Shown: positions 16,896 to 25,434 of the stretch, piece by piece | Numbering within the stretch: the first letter of the stretch is position 1 | Layout of the letters: each line of letters begins with the position of its first letter | Assembly: GCA_964559175.1 (NCBI GenBank) | Contig: CAZLGT010000024.1 | Coordinates: 1 to 64,000, forward strand | Reading direction: 5' to 3' | From: Mariniphaga sp964559175 | GTDB lineage: Bacteria > Bacteroidota > Bacteroidia > Bacteroidales > Prolixibacteraceae | DNA: 64,000 nucleotides | Program-made: the position numbers and the translations under genes | Notes under the pieces: model-generated | What the model was told of the DNA's origin: nothing | Databases searched by the model: none | The model's input: only the letters and a program-made list of their open reading frames with translations

Positions 16896-17228
16896 TCAAT
16901 CAATTCCCAGTTCCTTTGCCGGATCCCAGAAATGTTTTTTGAAGTGGATGATTTGGTCGTTTTTTACTTTTATGCCTTCATTTTCCAGCAGTTCTTTCAT
17001 GGCATTGGGTGTGTCGAAGTGGTGTTTTCCGGTGAGCAGTCCGTTTCGGTTTACTACCCGGTGGGCCGGCACAAACCCGGGATGGCTGTGCGAGGCATTC
17101 ATAGCCCAGCCTACCATGCGTGCCGAACCTGCTGTCCCCAGATACTTGGCAATGGCGCCGTAGGAAGTAACCCGGCCCGGAGGGATGTGTTTCACTACCT
17201 GGTAAACTTTAATGAAAAAATCGCTCAT
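16896..17228 (-). CDS. MGMT-family alkyltransferase-like protein (ATL), no catalytic Cys
   Basis: 110 residues covering only the DNA-binding domain of O6-alkylguanine-DNA alkyltransferase: PPGRVTSYGAIAKYLG, then SARMVGWAMN and VPAHRVVNRNG. In active MGMT the motif is PCHRV; here Ala55 replaces the acceptor Cys. ATL proteins of this type bind O6-alkylguanine lesions and pass them to nucleotide excision repair (established for E. coli YbaZ and yeast Atl1). It starts 5 nt after trmB and is the last gene of the holB-ricT-gldH-trmB group. Confidence 0.92.
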   Translation of the reverse strand: MSDFFIKVYQVVKHIPPGRVTSYGAIAKYLGTAGSARMVGWAMNASHSHPGFVPAHRVVNRNGLLTGKHHFDTPNAMKELLENEGIKVKNDQIIHFKKHFWDPAKELGID

Positions 17229-17233
17229 ATTGA

Positions 17234-18010
17234 TTAATTTTCCCTCGCGCTTCTTCCAAAACTACGGTATTCGTCTCTTTCAAATTCTTCCTGCGGCTCG
17301 TTCCATTCCTTTTCATTCAATCGAAAAGCCAGGTATTTAATTGGAATCCCCCGGCTTAGCCACTGCTTTTCGTAAAATGTTTTTATACGCAGGGTATTGT
17401 TCTGTATATCTGATTGGTAAAGATTATCTGTTTCTGCCAGAATTTCAAATCCATTTAAATGTGCCAAAGCACAGGTGTACGAATATTGAAATTGGCTGTC
17501 GGTTTTCAGGTGGATAATCCCCTCTTTTTTCAGGAATGGCATGTATTTTTTCAGAAAAATGGTGGAAGTGAGCCGCTTTCGTGTTTTTTTCATTTGCGGG
17601 TCGGGAAAGGTAAGCCAGATTTCATCTACCTCTTCAGGCCCAAAAAACTGACCAATAATTTCGATGTTGGTGCGCAGGAATCCCACGTTTCCCAATCCTT
17701 TTTCCTGGGCTATTTTAGCGCCTTTCCAAAGCCGGGCGCCTTTAATATCAACACCCAGAAAGTTTTTATCCGGATGCTTTTCAGCCATTTCCACCGAATA
17801 TTCGCCCTTGCCGCATCCCAATTCCAAAATAATCGGATTGTTATTACCGAAAAAGTTCTCTCTCCATCTTCCTTTCAGGTGGAAATCGTTGTTTTTTATC
17901 GCTTTGTAAGGAGCCTGAACCACATGTTCAAAGCCCTTCATCTCCTCAAATTTTGCCAGTTTGTTTTTACTCACGTCCCGAAATTTTTTCAATTCTGATT
18001 CCAACATCAT
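17234..18010 (-). CDS. trmB: tRNA (guanine-N7-)-methyltransferase
   Basis: 258-residue SAM-dependent methyltransferase that makes m7G46 in tRNA variable loops. The SAM-binding motif LELGCGKGEYSVEMA lies near residue 60. The catalytic segment EIWLTFPDPQMKKTRKRLTS, with the FPDPxxK core, and the C-terminal IHLKTD are diagnostic. Its first 44 nt overlap the end of gldH in another frame. A second Met directly follows the first, so the start could be 18007. It is followed 5 nt later by the ATL gene. Confidence 0.96.
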   Translation of the reverse strand: MMLESELKKFRDVSKNKLAKFEEMKGFEHVVQAPYKAIKNNDFHLKGRWRENFFGNNNPIILELGCGKGEYSVEMAEKHPDKNFLGVDIKGARLWKGAKIAQEKGLGNVGFLRTNIEIIGQFFGPEEVDEIWLTFPDPQMKKTRKRLTSTIFLKKYMPFLKKEGIIHLKTDSQFQYSYTCALAHLNGFEILAETDNLYQSDIQNNTLRIKTFYEKQWLSRGIPIKYLAFRLNEKEWNEPQEEFERDEYRSFGRSAREN

Positions 18011-18449
18011 GTATTCCTGTCAGAATCTCATCGCGCATGCCCTGTTGCAGCGAAATGGTGTATTCGCCCGAACCCGGAAAATAAACACCACGGCGGTACA
18101 CGGCCTGTACAGTTTTAATTCCGCCCAATCCATCGCCCAGCCATCGCCCCATGTGGTCGGCCAAAACAATTTCAAAAGTGTCGCGCACCACATTACCCCC
18201 AGGTTGTAAAATTTCTACAAACAACCATAAATTGCTGTATTTATAGGTGGTTTGATTGCGAACCTGGATAAACAGGTTGTGGTTTTGCAGGGTATCGGAC
18301 ACAGGGACAGTAAAAATTGTGAGCGAATCTTTATGCCATCCCGACTCAGGGATTTTCCGGTACTGGTCGTACACCCGGGCAGAATCGCAGGCATAAAAGC
18401 CAATAGAAATGGCTGCCAGAAAAACGGAAAATTGAATAATTTTTCTCAT
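17967..18449 (-). CDS. gldH: Gliding motility lipoprotein GldH
   Basis: 160-residue lipoprotein with lipobox GFYAC (Cys21). The body matches the GldH family (YDQYRKIPESGWHKDS near the start of the mature protein; WLGDGLGGIKTVQAVYRRGVYF later). In Flavobacterium johnsoniae GldH is needed for gliding and T9SS function; many non-gliding Bacteroidota keep it. Its ATG overlaps the ricT stop by 4 nt and its end overlaps trmB by 44 nt, so translation of the three genes is probably coupled. Confidence 0.9.
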   Translation of the reverse strand: MRKIIQFSVFLAAISIGFYACDSARVYDQYRKIPESGWHKDSLTIFTVPVSDTLQNHNLFIQVRNQTTYKYSNLWLFVEILQPGGNVVRDTFEIVLADHMGRWLGDGLGGIKTVQAVYRRGVYFPGSGEYTISLQQGMRDEILTGIHDVGIRIEKISGRE

Positions 18450-19618
18450 CGCCTTCTCGGTTTTCTGTTACGGCTGCGGTTTGGGTTTTGATTTTGATTT
18501 GGGTTTCGCCGTTTTTTCTTGCGTAGTTTTTTCGGTTTGTTAAAGCGATTGATATCCTCCTGTCCCACCATGTTCAGGAAAGTGTCTTCTGCTTTTAAAG
18601 AAACCTGTATGCCTTCAGAAACCAGTTTTTCTGGTTTTTGGCCGGCCCGGTTCATCTTTTGCACTTTTTTTACTGTTTCAACCGGCAATGCCACCAGGGC
18701 TGAAGGGGCATCTCCTTTTTTGGAATACCAGTAGATTCCTTTGAATATATCGGCTTTCAGGAACTGATAAACTCCAAATTCTGTATGCAGCGGAATATGG
18801 TTGGGTGGAAAATCTTTTTGAGCATCCATGTATGAATCCACCTCGTAATTGAGGCAGCATTTGAGTTTGCCGCATTGTCCGGCCAGTTTTTGCGGGTTAA
18901 GTGAAATCTCTTGATACCTGGCGGCGTTGGTTGTTACAGAAATAAAGCTTGAAATCCAGGTTGTGCAGCAGAGTTCACGTCCGCAGGGACCAATGCCGCC
19001 AATACGTCCGGCTTCCTGGCGTGCACCAATTTGTTTCATTTCAATCCGAATGTGGAATGTATCGGCCAAATCTCTGATGAGTTGACGAAAATCGACACGC
19101 CCGTCGGCAATGTAATAAAATATGGCTTTTGTGCCGTCGCCCTGGTATTCTACATCGCCAATTTTCATGTCGAGGTTGAGGCTCGACGCAATTTTTCGCG
19201 ACTGAATCATGGTTTCATATTCCATCGCAATGGCCTCTTTCCATTTTTCAATGTCCATAGGCCGGGCATGCCGGTAAATTTTTCGCAATTCACCGTTAAC
19301 GGTGGTTACTTTGTATTTTTTCATTTGCTGGTAAACCAGCTCGCCGGTTAATGAAACGATGCCGATGTCGTGACCGGGATTGGCCTCCACTGCAATTAAA
19401 TCTCCCTGTTGGAGTTTCAGTTGGTTTACGTTTTTGAAAAAATCTTTCCGGGTATTTTTGAATCTGACTTCAACCACATCTACGTTGTCATCGCTTCCTG
19501 AAACATCTTTCAGCCAGTCGGTTGCATGTAACTTGTCGCAGCTGCAAAAACGGTTTGAGCAAACTCCCCTGTCAATTGTATCTACATTATCCATAAAATG
19601 CCATTCATTGCAATGCAT
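18446..19618 (-). CDS. ricT: PSP1/RicT-like regulatory iron-sulfur protein
   Basis: 390-residue PSP1 domain protein (YaaT/RicT family). In Bacillus RicT forms a complex with RicA and RicF that affects RNase Y and competence/sporulation; in Bacteroidota its role is not established. A Cys-rich N-terminus (CSNRFCSCDKL) and the internal IGGIGPCGRELCCTTW and CGKLKCCLNYE motifs suggest Fe-S binding. The last 35 residues are a Lys/Arg/Asn-rich tail likely to bind nucleic acid. It follows holB and overlaps gldH by 4 nt, a neighbourhood I recall as conserved in Bacteroidales. An alternative ATG is at 19594. Confidence 0.88.
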   Translation of the reverse strand: MHCNEWHFMDNVDTIDRGVCSNRFCSCDKLHATDWLKDVSGSDDNVDVVEVRFKNTRKDFFKNVNQLKLQQGDLIAVEANPGHDIGIVSLTGELVYQQMKKYKVTTVNGELRKIYRHARPMDIEKWKEAIAMEYETMIQSRKIASSLNLDMKIGDVEYQGDGTKAIFYYIADGRVDFRQLIRDLADTFHIRIEMKQIGARQEAGRIGGIGPCGRELCCTTWISSFISVTTNAARYQEISLNPQKLAGQCGKLKCCLNYEVDSYMDAQKDFPPNHIPLHTEFGVYQFLKADIFKGIYWYSKKGDAPSALVALPVETVKKVQKMNRAGQKPEKLVSEGIQVSLKAEDTFLNMVGQEDINRFNKPKKLRKKKRRNPNQNQNPNRSRNRKPRRR

Positions 19619-19712
19619 AAAGCCTGAAAAATACGATCATTTTTTGCATTACATTCCACAAAAATAATGATAAATAGCAATTTGATGATGAAAAGGGTGT
19701 CAAATTCAGATT

Positions 19713-20837
19713 TTATCGTTTTATAAGCCTAACCATGCGCAGGGCAGTATCCAAAAAAATGATTTTTGGATTTCCATTCATCGAAATATGTTTTATTCCC
19801 AGTTCAAACTCTTTGGCAAACGGAATGATGTTACGTTCGTTAATGAAAGGTGCAAATTTATTTCCCCATTCCTTTTCCTCCTGCTTCATATAAATCAGGC
19901 CCGAGCGGTTCATGTTCATCATAAAATATTCGCGGATAAGCCTGAGGGCAAAAGCAAAGAACGCTTTTTGACGGTCGCGGCCCAATGTGGCCATTTCCTC
20001 AGCCCATCGGGTGAGCTCAAAAACCTGGCGCAAATAGGCAAACCGCATCATTTCCTGAAATTTGGTGAAGAAATAGGCCGTGCTTTCATCCGGGTTGAGG
20101 TACTCCATGGCCGTTATGTAATTCCCGTTGGAAAGTTTTACGACATCAGCAACCTGTTCTGCAGGAATATTACTGCTGGCTTCCAGTGCTTTGCGCAACG
20201 AGTCTTTGTCTATAAACGGAACTTTTATTAGTTGGGTGCGCGAGCGAATGGTTGTAATCACCGATTCTTCATCTTCGGTAATCAGTAAAAAAAGTGTTTT
20301 ACTGGGGGGCTCCTCAATCAATTTCAGCAATTTATTGGAGCAGGACTGGTGCATTTTTTCGGGCAACCATATAATCATTACCTTGTATTCCGATTCGAAC
20401 GACTTCAGGTTCAGTTTACGGATAATCGAATCACTTTCCCGCTCGTATATCAATCCCTGTGCGTTTTCGTTTTCAATAAAACCCAGCCACTGGCTCAGTG
20501 TAAAATAAGGCGTTTTGTGAATCATTTCGCGCCAGCGGGGCAGAAAATCATCCGAAACCGGTTTTTTAAATTCTTTGGTAGGAAAAACCGGGAATACAAA
20601 GTGCAAATCGGGATGGGCAAGTTTCTGGTATTTGCGGCACGAGGGGCATTCTCCACACGAATCGGTTTCTCCCCGGTTGCGGCACGACACATACTGCGCA
20701 AAGGCCAATGCAAGTGCCAGTTTCCCTGTCCCCTCCGGACCGGTAAACATCAGTGCATGGCTTATCCGTTGTTCTGTTACCGAACGAATGAGCCGCTCTT
20801 TAATTTTTTCCTGACCAACAACATTTTTAAAAAACAT
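19713..20837 (-). CDS. holB: DNA polymerase III delta' subunit
   Basis: 374-residue clamp-loader subunit. The AAA+ N-terminus has the P-loop-like GPEGTGKLALALAFAQ, where the usual GKT is GKL (common in delta'), and a zinc-binding knuckle (CRNRGETDSCGECPSC) near residue 55. The sensor region (IRSRTQLIKVPF) and a helical C-terminal collar domain follow. It helps load the beta clamp together with DnaX and HolA (not in the window). It is the first gene of the operon that continues through ricT, gldH, trmB and the ATL gene. Confidence 0.93.
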   Translation of the reverse strand: MFFKNVVGQEKIKERLIRSVTEQRISHALMFTGPEGTGKLALALAFAQYVSCRNRGETDSCGECPSCRKYQKLAHPDLHFVFPVFPTKEFKKPVSDDFLPRWREMIHKTPYFTLSQWLGFIENENAQGLIYERESDSIIRKLNLKSFESEYKVMIIWLPEKMHQSCSNKLLKLIEEPPSKTLFLLITEDEESVITTIRSRTQLIKVPFIDKDSLRKALEASSNIPAEQVADVVKLSNGNYITAMEYLNPDESTAYFFTKFQEMMRFAYLRQVFELTRWAEEMATLGRDRQKAFFAFALRLIREYFMMNMNRSGLIYMKQEEKEWGNKFAPFINERNIIPFAKEFELGIKHISMNGNPKIIFLDTALRMVRLIKR

Positions 20838-20927
20838 AGCCCAAAAATAATGGTTTTGGGTGGTTAGCGGGTATGTTTTTGCTTCATTTGTAAAACATTT
20901 TTTAATTTGAAGTTTTCATTTCGGCCC

Positions 20928-20961
20928 TTGTGTTTTCAGCCCGATATATTTTTTATCTTTG
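20928..20961 (+). promoter_or_regulatory. Bacteroidota-type promoter for pgk
   Basis: CTTG (TTG at 20928-20930), 23-nt spacer, then TATCTTTG (20954-20961), a perfect TAnnTTTG. The pgk ATG lies 36 nt downstream. Confidence 0.6.
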
Positions 20962-20996
20962 GTTAAAATTTTAAGAACTCATTAAAAACGAATAAA

Positions 20997-22190
20997 ATGC
21001 AAACAATTCACAACTACAATTTTTCAGGAAAAAAGGCATTAATCAGGGTAGATTTTAACGTGCCTTTAAATGAAAATTTTGAGATTACAGACGATACCCG
21101 TATGCAGGCTGCACTGCCAACCATCAAAAAAGTGATTGAAGAAGGTGGTTCTCCGGTGATTATGTCGCACTTTGGCCGTCCCAAAAGCGGACCGGAAGAC
21201 AAATTTTCCATGCGCCATTTGGTAAGTCATTTGAGCAAACTATTGGGAGTTGAAGTTAAGCTGGCGCCCGACTGCATTGGCGAAGAAGTGAAAAATTTGG
21301 CTGTCGCACTGAAACCAGGTGAAGTGCTTATGCTCGAAAACCTGCGCTTCCACGATGGCGAAACCAAAGGCGACGAAACATTTGCCAAACAACTGGCCGA
21401 AAACGGCGACTGCTGGATCAACGATGCTTTTGGTACGGCTCACCGTGCCCATGCATCAACAGCCGTTATCGCAAAATTTTTTCCTACCGATAAAATGTTT
21501 GGGTACCTCATTGAAAGTGAAGTGGAAAGCCTCGACAAAGTGGTGAAAAATCCGAAGCGTCCGTTTACTGCCATCATGGGAGGAGCCAAGGTTTCTTCCA
21601 AAATTACCATCATCGAAAATTTGTTAAGTTCTGTTGACAACCTGATTTTGGGTGGTGGAATGACCTATACTTTCGTGAAAGCCAATGGTGGCGAAGTAGG
21701 TAATTCCATTTGCGAACCCGATTTTCTGGATATGGCCCGCAACATTGAAAAACTGGCCAAAGAGAAAGGGGTGAAACTGATTATGGCTACCGATGTTGTA
21801 GCTGCCGATGACTTTAGCGAAAATGCCAACACCAAAATTCTTCCGGCCAACGAAATTCCCGAGGGGTGGCAGGGACTGGATGCCGGCCCGGAAAGTATAG
21901 CAAAATTTAAGGAAGTGATTGAAAATTCAGCTACCATTTTGTGGAACGGCCCGGTGGGTGTATTCGAAATGGATAAGTTTGCCGAAGGTTCAAAAGCAGT
22001 AGGCGAAGCCATTGTAAAAGCTACCGAAAAAGGTGCTTTCTCACTGGTTGGCGGAGGCGATTCTGTGGCCTGTGTAAACAAGTTTAACCTGGCCGACGGA
22101 GTGTCATATATTTCAACTGCCGGTGGTGCTTTGCTCGAGTACCTCGAGGGAAGAGAACTTCCGGGAGTAGCTGCCGTAAGAGGAGAATAG
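20997..22190 (+). CDS. pgk: Phosphoglycerate kinase
   Basis: 397-residue glycolytic enzyme that transfers phosphate between 1,3-bisphosphoglycerate and ADP. It begins with the substrate-binding ALIRVDFNVPLN and has MSHFGRPK, the hinge FTAIMGGAKVSSKI and the C-terminal nucleotide-binding GGGDSVACVNKF. The length is normal. It is monocistronic: a clear promoter upstream and a bidirectional terminator downstream (22226-22270) isolate it. Confidence 0.98.
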   Translation: MQTIHNYNFSGKKALIRVDFNVPLNENFEITDDTRMQAALPTIKKVIEEGGSPVIMSHFGRPKSGPEDKFSMRHLVSHLSKLLGVEVKLAPDCIGEEVKNLAVALKPGEVLMLENLRFHDGETKGDETFAKQLAENGDCWINDAFGTAHRAHASTAVIAKFFPTDKMFGYLIESEVESLDKVVKNPKRPFTAIMGGAKVSSKITIIENLLSSVDNLILGGGMTYTFVKANGGEVGNSICEPDFLDMARNIEKLAKEKGVKLIMATDVVAADDFSENANTKILPANEIPEGWQGLDAGPESIAKFKEVIENSATILWNGPVGVFEMDKFAEGSKAVGEAIVKATEKGAFSLVGGGDSVACVNKFNLADGVSYISTAGGALLEYLEGRELPGVAAVRGE

Positions 22191-22203
22191 AGGCCCCTCT
22201 TAA

Positions 22204-22220
22204 TCTCCCCAAAGGGGAGA
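22204..22220. repeat. Short palindrome, possible dispersed intergenic repeat
   Basis: TCTCCCC (22204-22210), AAA, GGGGAGA (22214-22220) is a perfect 7-bp palindrome right after the pgk stop, preceded by GGCCCCTCTTAA. Very similar CCCCTCTAAATCTCCCC-like palindromes recur between genes in many Bacteroidota genomes (from memory). Only one copy is in the window. Confidence 0.45.
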
Positions 22221-22225
22221 GATGG

Positions 22226-22270
22226 AAAAAAATAACCCGATTTGTTTAATTAAGAATCGGGTTTCATTTT
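22226..22270. terminator. Bidirectional terminator between pgk and the convergent gene
   Basis: AACCCGAT (22234-22241) and ATCGGGTT (22256-22263) form an 8-bp stem. On the plus strand it is followed by TCATTTTTT, and on the minus strand by a run of Ts (complement of A22226-22232). It can serve both pgk and the gene ending at 22264. Confidence 0.85.
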
Positions 22271-23100
22271 TTGTAATTTTTGAATGTATCAATCAGTTCC
22301 TCTCTGTTTTGTTTAAGTTCATTATCTTCGATATATAGAATTTCAGAATTGACTGTAATAACAAAATCATAGCAAAGAAGTAATGTATGTATAAAATAAT
22401 AAAGGTAATCGGACTTTGATAATTGCAATAATTCTTTCCCTGCATAAGTAAAATGTTGGAATTGAGAATATAATCTATAGTAGTCATACATACTTTTAAA
22501 AGGAACATTACCAATCGCAATTAGATGTTCAAACATTTTCTCTTCTGTTAAATTTGATTTGTATAGTTCGCCTTGGAAAGATTTTTTATTTGTTCCAAAC
22601 TTATCACGAATTTTTTTAGAAGTTAGAACTTTAAAGTCATTTTCATCATCAAGTAGTTCTTTAAATTGCTGTTTTAAAAATTTTTCAAATTTGTTTATCT
22701 TCTTATTGGCTTCGTCTTTATCTTTTGACAAAAGTTCTTGTTCAATCGGATAGACTTTTTTTATATATTTCAAAAAGCTAGCGTCTAAGACACGAATCTC
22801 AGTTTCAAGTGTTGTTTTGTTTTTATTAAAAGTTAATAAATAAAATCCTATTACCATATCTGAAATGCAACTTCTAAATAGCAATGAAATTGAGCTTGAT
22901 ATTGGTTGATGTTCATATTTTTCAAGCAAAACTGAGATTGAATACAAATTACACATGAGTCTATTTAAAAGTATTATAAAAAACTCATTAATTCTTGAAA
23001 TCTTTCTCCCATTAAATCTGTGACCGATTTGATTAATTGCCTTAGCAAGATATAATGATTTTTCCTTTGTCAAATTAATGCACTTGCTTAAATTTTCCAT
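22264..23100 (-). CDS. AT-rich hypothetical protein, probably all-helical
   Basis: 278 residues from the ATG at 23100 (start MENLSKCINLTKEK). The reading frame stays open further upstream through the divergent redox gene at 23132, but that part is antisense and rejected. The protein is Lys/Ile/Leu-rich with hydrophobic helices near residues 30-65 and 215-240 and no catalytic motif. The pattern (an SLLFRS-type helix early and a YSQFQHF segment late) vaguely recalls DUF5677-like proteins, a weak guess. Base composition is clearly more AT-rich than the flanking pgk and redox genes, which suggests recent transfer. Its start is 31 bp from the divergent gene. Confidence 0.7.
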   Translation of the reverse strand: MENLSKCINLTKEKSLYLAKAINQIGHRFNGRKISRINEFFIILLNRLMCNLYSISVLLEKYEHQPISSSISLLFRSCISDMVIGFYLLTFNKNKTTLETEIRVLDASFLKYIKKVYPIEQELLSKDKDEANKKINKFEKFLKQQFKELLDDENDFKVLTSKKIRDKFGTNKKSFQGELYKSNLTEEKMFEHLIAIGNVPFKSMYDYYRLYSQFQHFTYAGKELLQLSKSDYLYYFIHTLLLCYDFVITVNSEILYIEDNELKQNREELIDTFKNYKK

Positions 23101-23131
23101 TCTGTAAAAATTCTTTAATTTTAAACCAAAA

Positions 23132-23560
23132 ATGAACAAAAAATCGGATTTAGTCGAAAAGCAGTTTTCAAATTTCAATTGTGCCCAAACCGTAATCAGC
23201 CTGTTTGCTGAAGATTTGGGACTGGATGACCCCACTGCCCTGAAAATAGCCAGTGGATTTGGCGGCGGCATGAACTGTGCCGAAACCTGTGGAGCCGTTA
23301 CCGGTTCATATATGGTAATCGGAATGAAACACGGCCATTCAACCTCTGACCCGGAAGCCAAAGCCAAAACCAAAGAGCTGGTGAAAAAATTCAATAAGCA
23401 GTTTAAAGCTGCACATGGCTCCCTTATATGCAAAGAGCTTACCGGTTTTGATATTTCCACACCGGAGGGAGCTGAAGCCGCAAGCGAACATCGGGTACAC
23501 GATACAAAATGCACCGGATTTATCAAAACTGCTTGTGACATATTGGAAGAAGAGTTTTGA
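23132..23560 (+). CDS. C_GCAxxG_C_C family redox protein
   Basis: 142-residue member of the C_GCAxxG_C_C (putative redox-active) family. Visible motif residues are NCAQ near residue 18, FGGGMNCAETCGAVTG in the middle, SLICKELTG and a late DTKCTGF, giving the expected spaced cysteines. Such proteins are thought to use several Cys as a redox centre or metal site; partners are unknown. It is followed by a small DUF2892 membrane protein on the same strand (56 nt gap). Confidence 0.88.
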   Translation: MNKKSDLVEKQFSNFNCAQTVISLFAEDLGLDDPTALKIASGFGGGMNCAETCGAVTGSYMVIGMKHGHSTSDPEAKAKTKELVKKFNKQFKAAHGSLICKELTGFDISTPEGAEAASEHRVHDTKCTGFIKTACDILEEEF

Positions 23561-23616
23561 ACTTATTCTGAAAATAATCGTTCACGTTCAAGAGAAGTAA
23601 CTGTAAAAGAATTGAT

Positions 23617-23808
23617 ATGAAATGCAATGTAGGACCGGTTGACAGGTTGTTGAGAATTATTGCAGGATTAATTGTGGCCATTATCGGAGTCGTATTCGAT
23701 AGTTGGTGGGGGTTAGTTGGTCTGGTGCCACTGGCTACCGGATTGTTTAAGTTTTGTCCCCTGTATGCACTATTCAATATTTCAACAGCCGCCCTAAAAG
23801 AGGATTAA
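23617..23808 (+). CDS. DUF2892 (YgaP-like) small membrane protein
   Basis: 63-residue inner membrane protein with two hydrophobic helices (about residues 11-28 and 30-45). The conserved MKCNVGPVDRLLRIIAG opening and the FKFCPLYALFNIST end are typical of DUF2892, the membrane part found next to rhodanese in YgaP. The Cys in FCPLY is the conserved one. The gene overlaps the convergent CDF gene by 4 nt at the stop codons (TTAA at 23805-23808). Confidence 0.9.
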   Translation: MKCNVGPVDRLLRIIAGLIVAIIGVVFDSWWGLVGLVPLATGLFKFCPLYALFNISTAALKED

Positions 23809-24680
23809 CCAATTAGCTGCTGTTCGATGGGTTCTGCATGGATAGTGGCAATAAATCCAAACCGGGTGTGAATTATGTTTTCCACTCTGGTACATATTTC
23901 ATGTGCCTCATCCAGTGGCATGTCAGGTGGGAGTTTGATGTGGCAACTCAATTCGGTATGTCTGCCGTAGTTGTGAATATGGATATGATGCAGATGAAGC
24001 GGGTCTTTAAATTCATTTTGGGTGGTCTCCCTGATGGAAATCAACAGCTCGTCGGAAGGCTTTTCTCCCAGCAACGATTTTATTTCTGAATTCAGAATTT
24101 TATAGCTGGCCCAGCCAATCATAATTGCCACAATGAAACTCAAAACCGCATCGGTCCACCAGAACGTGTTTCCCAAAGCGATTCCAATCAAAATAATAAC
24201 CGATGAAAGTGCATCGGTGCGGTGGTGCCAGCCGTCGGCTTTCAGAATGGAAGATTTGGCTTTTTTTGCCGCCCAAAAGGCATATTGTGCCATGCCTTCT
24301 TTAACTAAAATGGAAACAATAGTGGCAATCCAGGCAAACAGGCCAAAATTTGTTTGCTCGCGCGAAATGAATTTATTTACTGCCCCCACCACAAAATCGA
24401 AAGCAATTATAGCCAGCATAACACCAATAATTATGGCTGCAATGTGTTCGGCCCGCCCATGTCCAAACGGATGGTCCTCGTCTGCCGGTTTGCGTGAGAT
24501 TTTCCCCCCGATTAAAACTATTACCGATGAAACAGAGTCGGTTAGGGTGTGCCAGGCATCGGCAATCAGTGCCAGCGAACCGGTTGAAATTCCTGCCCAG
24601 TATTTCAGTACGAAAAGAAAAATGTTTCCGAAAATGGAGAACCAACCCTCCCGGTTAATGTATTTTTTACTGTCCGGCAT
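23805..24680 (-). CDS. Cation diffusion facilitator transporter
   Basis: 291-residue CDF-family divalent metal/proton antiporter, probably exporting Zn, Fe or Mn. Six membrane segments are visible. The transport-site motifs are DAWHTLTDS in helix 2 and HHRTDALSS in helix 5 (H-x3-D type, as in Zn transporters), with DEDHPFGHGRAEH between helices. The C-terminal cytoplasmic domain has HHIHIHNYGRHTELSCHI, rich in His. It is downstream of the LytTR regulator on the same strand (33 nt gap). Confidence 0.93.
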   Translation of the reverse strand: MPDSKKYINREGWFSIFGNIFLFVLKYWAGISTGSLALIADAWHTLTDSVSSVIVLIGGKISRKPADEDHPFGHGRAEHIAAIIIGVMLAIIAFDFVVGAVNKFISREQTNFGLFAWIATIVSILVKEGMAQYAFWAAKKAKSSILKADGWHHRTDALSSVIILIGIALGNTFWWTDAVLSFIVAIMIGWASYKILNSEIKSLLGEKPSDELLISIRETTQNEFKDPLHLHHIHIHNYGRHTELSCHIKLPPDMPLDEAHEICTRVENIIHTRFGFIATIHAEPIEQQLIG

Positions 24681-24713
24681 TCTGAAATTTTACGAGATGC
24701 AAAGGTAATAATT

Positions 24714-25433
24714 CTACGATTTATTGTTCCCGAGGAGTTTTAAAAGTTCAGGTTTATAACTTCTTCCTGCCGGAAGTTTCTTTTTGTTGATTTCCACAAA
24801 CCCGGGACCCACCGATTCAATTTTTGGAATGGAAACAATATAGCTTCGGTGAATTTGCATAAACCAGTCGGCAGGTAAACTTTCTGCCAGGTGGCTGAGC
24901 CTTTCTTTCGTTACAATTTTTTTATCGCGGGTAAAGGCCATTACATAATCGCCCAAACTCTCGAAATAGAGTATATCGTCGAGGTTTACCTTGTAATGTT
25001 TTTTATCGGCTTTCAGGAATAAATATTCAGGAGTGGAATTGGAATTTTCTTGTTGAAGTTTAGTCTGGTCTGGCTTATGAGATTCCATTTCCAGAAATTT
25101 GTTCATGGCTTTGGTAAACCGTTCAAATGAAATGGGTTTAAGCAGGTAATCCACAACGTTCAGTTCAAACCCTTCAATGGCATATTCACGATAAGCTGTG
25201 GTGAGAATTATTCTGGGAGGGTGGGAGAGCGACCGGATAAAATCCACGCCGGTAATTTGCGGCATTTGAATATCGCAAAACAGCAGATCGATTTTTTCTT
25301 TCGATAAAACCGGCATGGCTTCAATGGCGTTGTTGCATTCGGCTACAATATTAAAATCGGAAAAAGCCGACAGGTGTTTTTTTATTACCCGGATGGCAAT
25401 GGGCTCGTCGTCTATAATCAGGCAGTTGTACAT
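24714..25433 (-). CDS. LytTR-type response regulator
   Basis: 239 residues. The receiver domain has the acidic pair IIDDEP, the phosphoacceptor Asp54 in CDIQMP, a Thr in LTTAY and a Lys in LLKPIS. The C-terminal LytTR DNA-binding domain has LYFESLGDYVMAF and MQIHRSYIVSIPKIESV. It starts 1 nt after the stop of the sensor kinase gene (25435), so the two form a translationally close pair. Targets are unknown; the inverted repeat at 26503-26530 next to the kinase start is a candidate autoregulatory site. Confidence 0.95.
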   Translation of the reverse strand: MYNCLIIDDEPIAIRVIKKHLSAFSDFNIVAECNNAIEAMPVLSKEKIDLLFCDIQMPQITGVDFIRSLSHPPRIILTTAYREYAIEGFELNVVDYLLKPISFERFTKAMNKFLEMESHKPDQTKLQQENSNSTPEYLFLKADKKHYKVNLDDILYFESLGDYVMAFTRDKKIVTKERLSHLAESLPADWFMQIHRSYIVSIPKIESVGPGFVEINKKKLPAGRSYKPELLKLLGNNKS

Positions 25434-25434
25434 A

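Noticed and set aside
23101..23541. N-terminal extension of the AT-rich gene through the redox gene
   Set aside because: The extra 147 residues are antisense to the conserved C_GCAxxG_C_C gene, and composition changes sharply at the ATG at 23100.
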